DNA of 18,000 bases, from positions 1 to 18,000 of the forward strand of contig JAFQPT010000242.1 of NCBI GenBank assembly GCA_017411665.1, in the 5' to 3' direction. This document shows positions 13,783 to 18,000 of the stretch, one piece after another. A program made the position numbers and the translations under genes. A model generated the notes under the pieces. The model made no database searches, was not told where the DNA came from, and was given only the letters and a program-made list of their open reading frames with translations. Numbering within the stretch: the stretch's first letter is position 1; each line of letters begins with the position of its first letter. The stretch comes from Oscillospiraceae bacterium. Lineage in GTDB: Bacteria; Bacillota_A; Clostridia; Oscillospirales; Oscillospiraceae.

Positions 13783-15003
13783 TTATTTTTCGAATATGCG
13801 CTTAACCTTGGAGATCAGCTTCCAGCTGCGGCTGTTTTCAATTTGCAGCAGTCGGTTGCTGAAATCATCCCGTTCGCAGATCAGTGCGTGCACATCAGCG
13901 TTTTGCTGGAGCTTCCGTTCTGCCTCCAGCGCAATCTCCAGTTCCAAAGCGTGCTTGCGATAGGCATACATTTCGAGCAATGCACCGTTGCTCCGCTCCG
14001 TTCTGTAATGCTTTCTGCGAATCTCATCACAATTGATATGAGCGGATTCAACCAGAGAAAGTACATTTTTGATATTGCGTTCCAGAATGGAGGTCTGCAG
14101 AATATAATCTCGATACTGAGAGAGGTTTTTATGCTGCATGGCATACTTGGTCAGTATTTCCTGTGTAATCTGGTCGGCGGTTTTCTTGGAAAAGCCTCTG
14201 CCGGAGAAGTTATAGTATGCAGCGGTTTGCAAGTCCTCTTTTGCAATGTATCCCGGACCGCCATGAATATCATAGCAATAGACGGGAATCTGCAGAGCGA
14301 AGGAAAACTGAACGGTTTTCCCAATTGTGACTATCAAATCGTAGGTGTTCAGAATTTCGGGAGTGATTTTCACAAAGGTATGATGCAAGCCGTAAATATC
14401 TACCGTGCATCCTTTCGCTCTCAGCTGCTGTGCAGCATGATAAAGCTCCTCAGGAACATGGTTGGAGACGATTGCAATGCGTTCGGGACGGAGCTTGGGC
14501 AGCCGACGCTTGCTGCAGTGAAGCCATGTGGCATCAACGTAGTTAGGAAATACCAGTATGTTTTCGGCAGCCACGCCTTCTTTTACAAGCTGAGCCTTGG
14601 TTTCCTCGGAGTTTGCAAGGCAAAGGGATGCGTCGTTGGCGTAGGCGGGCAGTACTTCGAATGGATGGAAGGGAGACAGCCCGCTTAAAATAAGTCTGTC
14701 TGCGGAAATCTTCTTTTTAAAAAGAAGGTAGTCGATGACGATAGAATGATGCGCCCAGATCAAATCGTAATGCGTGTGGGAAAGTTCGTCGGTTAAAATC
14801 TGCTTGACAGGGATGTTTGCAGCGATGAAGTCATTGAGAATGGGTGCTCCTGCTTCCAATACTGCAACTTCTACTGAATATCCCATGTCGCTGAGTGCGG
14901 TTGCCAGATTGAGACAGTTCAGCTCGCTGCCTGCGTAGTTGGATATCCATAAATTTGTTATCAGTACATGTTTTTCTTGTTTTGCTGTGTTTTGAGCAGT
15001 CAC
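13783..15003 (-). CDS. GT-B fold glycosyltransferase with atypical donor loop and C-terminal coiled coil
   Basis: A 406-residue protein. The N-terminal start HVLITNLWISNYAGSELNCL, then LATALSDMGYSVEVAVL, is that of GT-B (GT4-like) enzymes. Residues about 125-160 (LCLANSEETKAQLV and ILVFPNYVD) give the interdomain region. In the C-terminal domain the usual E-x7-E motif of GT4 is absent. In its place is IGKTVQFSFALQIPVYCYD followed by GGPGYI (248-253). Residues about 341-390 are a coiled coil and the protein ends in NSRSWKLISKVKRIFEK, an amphipathic basic tail like one found in other coiled-coil glycosyltransferases. The start is GTG at 15001-15003 behind GGAGG. It lies between a GT4 gene and rfbA. 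Substrates are unknown. Confidence 0.75.
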   Translation of the reverse strand: MTAQNTAKQEKHVLITNLWISNYAGSELNCLNLATALSDMGYSVEVAVLEAGAPILNDFIAANIPVKQILTDELSHTHYDLIWAHHSIVIDYLLFKKKISADRLILSGLSPFHPFEVLPAYANDASLCLANSEETKAQLVKEGVAAENILVFPNYVDATWLHCSKRRLPKLRPERIAIVSNHVPEELYHAAQQLRAKGCTVDIYGLHHTFVKITPEILNTYDLIVTIGKTVQFSFALQIPVYCYDIHGGPGYIAKEDLQTAAYYNFSGRGFSKKTADQITQEILTKYAMQHKNLSQYRDYILQTSILERNIKNVLSLVESAHINCDEIRRKHYRTERSNGALLEMYAYRKHALELEIALEAERKLQQNADVHALICERDDFSNRLLQIENSRSWKLISKVKRIFEK

Positions 15004-15032
15004 GTTGATCCTCCGGTTCCACGGATGTGGAA
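15001..15032 (-). promoter_or_regulatory. GTG start, ribosome site and small hairpin
   Basis: GGAGG (15010-15014) is 6 bases before the GTG start. Just upstream, TTCCAC (15017-15022) and GTGGAA (15027-15032) form a 6-bp hairpin with a 4-base loop whose edge is 2 bases from the ribosome site. It might tune translation. The stem is too short and lacks a T run for a terminator. Confidence 0.4.
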
Positions 15033-15042
15033 GGTTTATTGA

Positions 15043-16125
15043 TTAGATTTGCCGATAGATAATAGATTGCAGCTTTTCGATGCGTTTGCGGTTGAGCTCG
15101 TCCATATTTAAAGGCTCATTTTTCCGTACGCGATAATGGATCAGTGCTTGAGCGAAAGAAGCAGCATTCTTTTCCGATACTGTTGCATAGGAACCTACAT
15201 CCACCCGTTCATCACTGACGGGGATGGTGGTAATGATATCCTTCCCCAGAATCATGGATTCAAAGTATACCACGGGGAATCCTTCGTAATCGGAGGACAG
15301 CACCAGACAGTCGGAGCGATTGAGATATTTATAGGGATTGGTCTGAGAACCGACCATTTCCACATAATCGCCGATTCCGTATTCGGTGATGAGTTTTTCA
15401 CACAGTTCGCGGTCGGGGCCGTCGCCGACAATCAAGAGTCGAATGTCTTTGCGGGTCTCCCGTGCGATTTTGATAGCTTCCAGCAGACGGCTCATGCGCT
15501 TGTGGGGCTCAGCCAGACGTCCGACGAAAACAAACAGGGTTTCGCCGTCGGTCTTCTTTACCTCACAGGGCTCGTTTGCCAGAACGTTGATTTTTTCCCA
15601 TTCCACGATGTTATTGATGACATCGCAGCCGGATTCCAGCTCGGGCAGCAGCTTTACAAAGCTGTTCTTGCTTTCGTTGGACACGAACAGCACCTTGCGG
15701 AAGCGGTCGGTGCGCAGCTCGGAGAAGAACTGCTTGAATGCACCGGGGTCGGGATAAATGGTGGTGTAGTCATTGTGGACATACAGGCAGCTGTTGTCGG
15801 AGGCATACTGAGCCAGACGGCTGCCGATGATGGAATAGGTACAGTAGGAGCAGGAAAAATCGTACTTACCGCGTTGCTTCAGTGCCCACAGCTGTCGTTT
15901 GGTAAAGTTGATGATTTTGCGCAGCGGGACAAACTTGCATTCACTCAGACGATATTCGCTGATTTTGATGCGGGGGTCGAGCTGCTCCAGAAGGGGACCG
16001 TGGCGTTCTTCCAAAACCAGCTCCACTTCACATTCGCTGAAATCCAGACGGTTCAGCAGGTTGAGCAGAGATTTTTCCAAGCCACCGATTTCCATGTGCT
16101 TGGTGAAGAAGATCAGTTTTTTCAT
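15043..16125 (-). CDS. GT4-family glycosyltransferase
   Basis: A 360-residue retaining GT-B glycosyltransferase. The N-terminal MEIGGLEKSLLNLLNRL contains the glycine pair (14-15) typical of group 1 enzymes. The C-terminal donor domain has FVGRLAEPHKR (200-210), LLIVGDGPDRE (230-240), VEMVGSQTNPYKYLNRSD and the catalytic E-x7-E in DYEGFPVVYFES (E281, E289). Length is usual. The first nucleotide sugar donor domain is intact; donor and acceptor are unknown, although the operon makes dTDP-rhamnose. The ATG is preceded by AAGGAG at an unusually long distance (about 13 bases), so translation may be modest. It lies 38 bases after the second rfbA-like gene. Confidence 0.88.
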   Translation of the reverse strand: MKKLIFFTKHMEIGGLEKSLLNLLNRLDFSECEVELVLEERHGPLLEQLDPRIKISEYRLSECKFVPLRKIINFTKRQLWALKQRGKYDFSCSYCTYSIIGSRLAQYASDNSCLYVHNDYTTIYPDPGAFKQFFSELRTDRFRKVLFVSNESKNSFVKLLPELESGCDVINNIVEWEKINVLANEPCEVKKTDGETLFVFVGRLAEPHKRMSRLLEAIKIARETRKDIRLLIVGDGPDRELCEKLITEYGIGDYVEMVGSQTNPYKYLNRSDCLVLSSDYEGFPVVYFESMILGKDIITTIPVSDERVDVGSYATVSEKNAASFAQALIHYRVRKNEPLNMDELNRKRIEKLQSIIYRQI

Positions 16126-16163
16126 AGAATGGATCGGACTCCTTGATTGGCATCTATGGATGC

Positions 16164-17033
16164 TCAGTCTCGTTCGGCAATGCGGACGAGCGCCTTGCCG
16201 TATTCGGTCATTTTCAGCTTTTCTGCCAGAACCAGCAGCTGGTTATGGGTAATATACCCTTTTCTGTAGGCAATCTCTTCCAGACAGCCCACAAACCGCT
16301 TTTGCTTGAATTCGATGTCGCGGACAGCTTCCCCTGCAAGGAACATGCTTTCGGCAGTGCCTGTGTCAAACCAACAGAACTTGCGGCCCAGTTTGATGAC
16401 ATTCAGTTCACCCTTTTCCAGATAGACGTTGTTCACTGCAGTGATTTCCAGCTCACCGCGGGCAGAAGGCTTGATGGTCTTTGCGATTTCCACGACCCGA
16501 TTGTCATAGAAATACAGACCGGGGATGATGTAATGGCTTTTGGGGTCAGCGGGCTTTTCCTCAATGGAAATAGCTTTGCCGTCATTGTCGATTTCCACAA
16601 CCCCAAAGGGACGGGGGTCTTCCACGTAATACCCGAATACGGTAGCGCCCCGATTGTTGGACACGGCACGCTTCAGGTCAATGGAGAAGCCGGGACCGTC
16701 GAAGATATTGTCACCCAGAGCCAGACAGACACTGTCATCTCCGATGAATTCCTCGCCGAGGATAAACGCATCGGCAATGCCGCGGGGGACAGGCTGAGGC
16801 TTATAGCAGATGGAAATACCGAACTGGCTTCCGTCACCCAGCAGATTGCGGAACAGCTCTGTGCTGTCGGGCGGTGTGATGATCAGAATTTCCCGAATAC
16901 CTGCTCTCATTAAAGTGGCAATCGGGTAGTAAATCATGGGCTTGTCGTAAACGGGAAGCAGGGGCTTGGGGCAGGGAATGGTCATGGGGTACAGTCGCGT
17001 ACCTTTGCCGCCTGCAAGAACGATACCTTTCAT
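16164..17033 (-). CDS. Second RfbA-like sugar-phosphate nucleotidylyltransferase
   Basis: A 289-residue paralogue of the rfbA product, collinear with it over nearly the whole length. Shared are [33 protein letters not shown]108 in LGDN, GYYVEDP, SIEEKP and FDTGT. It differs at several active-site positions: GGKGTR instead of GGSGTR (residue 10), PKPLLP instead of SKQLLP (24), and [10 protein letters not shown] instead of [10 protein letters not shown] (L86 to I, Q88 to D). In Salmonella RfbA the leucine in this segment and the Trp before DTGT influence sugar choice; that Trp is kept here. It could be a redundant dTDP-glucose synthase or an enzyme for another sugar 1-phosphate. Start ATG with AAGGAGA 5 bases away (17039-17045). 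Confidence 0.9.
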   Translation of the reverse strand: MKGIVLAGGKGTRLYPMTIPCPKPLLPVYDKPMIYYPIATLMRAGIREILIITPPDSTELFRNLLGDGSQFGISICYKPQPVPRGIADAFILGEEFIGDDSVCLALGDNIFDGPGFSIDLKRAVSNNRGATVFGYYVEDPRPFGVVEIDNDGKAISIEEKPADPKSHYIIPGLYFYDNRVVEIAKTIKPSARGELEITAVNNVYLEKGELNVIKLGRKFCWFDTGTAESMFLAGEAVRDIEFKQKRFVGCLEEIAYRKGYITHNQLLVLAEKLKMTEYGKALVRIAERD

Positions 17034-17075
17034 ATGGGTCTCCTTGGGGGTACAGCCGCAGCTGTCGAGGGTGGA

Positions 17076-18000
17076 TCAATCTTCCTTGGTATAATCCAAA
17101 AGTGCGGGGTTCAGTTCGCGCCATTTGTTGGTGAAATAGCGCTGCTTTTCGTAAATGAGCTTGGTATGTGCATCGGAGCCTGTTTTGGTGGTCTGGTGGG
17201 GCAGATGTACTACGCCCAGATGGGGACAGTAGTACAGCTCACGGCCTGCGTGACGTACCTTCAAAGACAGGTCGGTGTCTTCATAGCAGGTGGGGTCATA
17301 AGCTTCGTCGAAGCCGCCGAAGCTGTCAAACAGAGCTTTATCCATAAAGAAGCCGCCTGTGCCCAGATAGCCAATGTCTGCACGGTACAGTCCGTTGGGG
17401 GGCATATAGCGATGGGCGAAGGAGTCTACCACGTGGAATGCGGAGCCGAACTTGTTGAACCAGCCGGCTGCCCAACCCACCGCACCGAAGTTGGGTGCAT
17501 GTTCATGGATATGCAGGTAATTGTCCATCCAGTAGTAGCCGGTGACCCACTGGTCACTGTCCAGAAACAGGATGTAATCGCCCTTTGCAGCCTTCACGCC
17601 TACGTTTCTACCACTGGAGCAGCCGTTTTTGCTGTTGCGTACCAGCGTGATTTCGCTGCCGAAACGTGCCTGCAGCTGCTCGTAGGAGCCGTCGGTGCTG
17701 CAGTTGTCCACTACGACGATTTCGCAGTTGTAACGACGGTTGTAGCGCAGCAGAGAGGCTACGGATTTATCAATGATGCCTTTATTATTATAGTTGAGAA
17801 TCACGACGGAAACCTTTCCGTAGAAGGGCTCTGCGCAGCGTTCCGCTTCTGCGGGATACAGCAGGTCCAGCATATCCTGAATACGGCTGGTCCAGGTGTT
17901 GCTTGCGGTGAATGCTTCCGCAGAGGCGGCATCGGGAGTACCTGCGGTGTTGACCGCATCAATCCAGTACTGCAGGTCGTTGCCTGCGTACAGGTTGGGG
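17076..18000 (-). CDS. Multidomain glycosyltransferase, C-terminal GT2 domain (5' end outside window)
   Basis: The stop codon is at 17076-17078 and the frame stays open to the window edge. The Met at 17873 is therefore probably internal. The 42 codons above it read as NLYAGNDLQYWIDAVN, then FTASNTWTSRIQDML, which resembles the C-terminal tail of a GT-B or CgeB-like domain (recalling the 'hTwxxR' end of that fold). Counted from that Met, a GT2 domain follows: VSVVILNYNN (21-30), VVVDNCSTDGS (53-63), NGCSSGRNVG (83-92) and LDSDQ (DxD, D105 and D107), and later GGFFMDKALFDSFGGFDEAY and a YEDTDLSLK acceptor loop. The order GT-B-like then GT2 suggests one polypeptide carrying two transferase activities. 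Donors are unknown. It is the first visible gene of the operon. Confidence 0.85.
   Translation of the reverse strand, partial: PNLYAGNDLQYWIDAVNTAGTPDAASAEAFTASNTWTSRIQDMLDLLYPAEAERCAEPFYGKVSVVILNYNNKGIIDKSVASLLRYNRRYNCEIVVVDNCSTDGSYEQLQARFGSEITLVRNSKNGCSSGRNVGVKAAKGDYILFLDSDQWVTGYYWMDNYLHIHEHAPNFGAVGWAAGWFNKFGSAFHVVDSFAHRYMPPNGLYRADIGYLGTGGFFMDKALFDSFGGFDEAYDPTCYEDTDLSLKVRHAGRELYYCPHLGVVHLPHQTTKTGSDAHTKLIYEKQRYFTNKWRELNPALLDYTKED

Noticed and set aside
9079..14688. Two very long plus-strand open frames (955 and 902 codons) almost end to end, opposite the rfb genes
   Set aside because: They run antisense through well-conserved genes (rfbD, GT2, rfbB, rfbC, rfbA, a GT-B gene). They are Cys/Gly/Val-rich with no recognisable domain or suitable ribosome site. 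They arise because the sense genes seldom use Leu TTA/CTA and Ser TCA codons in that register.

Overview
The window looks like chromosomal DNA from a Gram-positive gut-type Clostridia, possibly an Oscillospiraceae/Ruminococcaceae-like bacterium. This rests on strong AGGAGG-type ribosome binding sites, consensus TTGnnn-17-TATAAT promoters, balanced base composition by eye, and a rhamnose-polysaccharide gene set with an RgpF-family protein. The taxonomy is an inference, not a match. I saw no rRNA, tRNA, insertion sequence, phage gene or CRISPR array. No stretch longer than about 215 bases lacks a gene.

Left part (1-4,849), housekeeping and stress genes. A Dps ferritin-like protein (+) ends in a textbook UUCG-loop terminator. 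Facing it is a DEDDh exonuclease with an unusual C-terminal array of three acidic-loop repeats (-). Next is a two-gene operon on the minus strand, a MATE exporter overlapping a flavin reductase-like protein by 4 bases. Then comes galE (UDP-glucose 4-epimerase, -). Terminators and promoters alternate neatly between these units.

Middle (4,850-7,778). A 214-base divergent intergenic region carries the galE promoter, a probable promoter for a plus-strand glycosyltransferase, and three short perfect palindromes. The plus-strand glycosyltransferase converges on a minus-strand two-domain glycosyltransferase (coiled coil + GT-B-like half + GT25-like half). One strong bidirectional terminator serves both.

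Right part (7,779-18,000), a surface polysaccharide operon read entirely on the minus strand. In transcription order it holds: a large multidomain glycosyltransferase (5' end outside the window), a second RfbA-like nucleotidylyltransferase, a GT4 glycosyltransferase, an atypical GT-B glycosyltransferase with a C-terminal coiled coil, rfbA, rfbC, rfbB, a GT2 rhamnosyltransferase-like enzyme, rfbD, and an RgpF-family protein. Gaps are 9-57 bases. RfbA, RfbB, RfbC and RfbD make dTDP-L-rhamnose. The glycosyltransferases and the RgpF protein would build a rhamnose-containing cell-wall polysaccharide or capsule, with GalE able to supply UDP-galactose. No flippase, ABC exporter, polymerase or priming transferase is seen here, so the locus must continue upstream or those functions lie elsewhere.

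The most interesting points are the exonuclease/TerB-like fusion, the coiled-coil plus Ser-Trp-basic module shared by several glycosyltransferases, the GT-B/GT25-like fusion, the two diverged RfbA paralogues, and the palindromes upstream of the plus-strand glycosyltransferase. I found no clearly new defence or mobile system.
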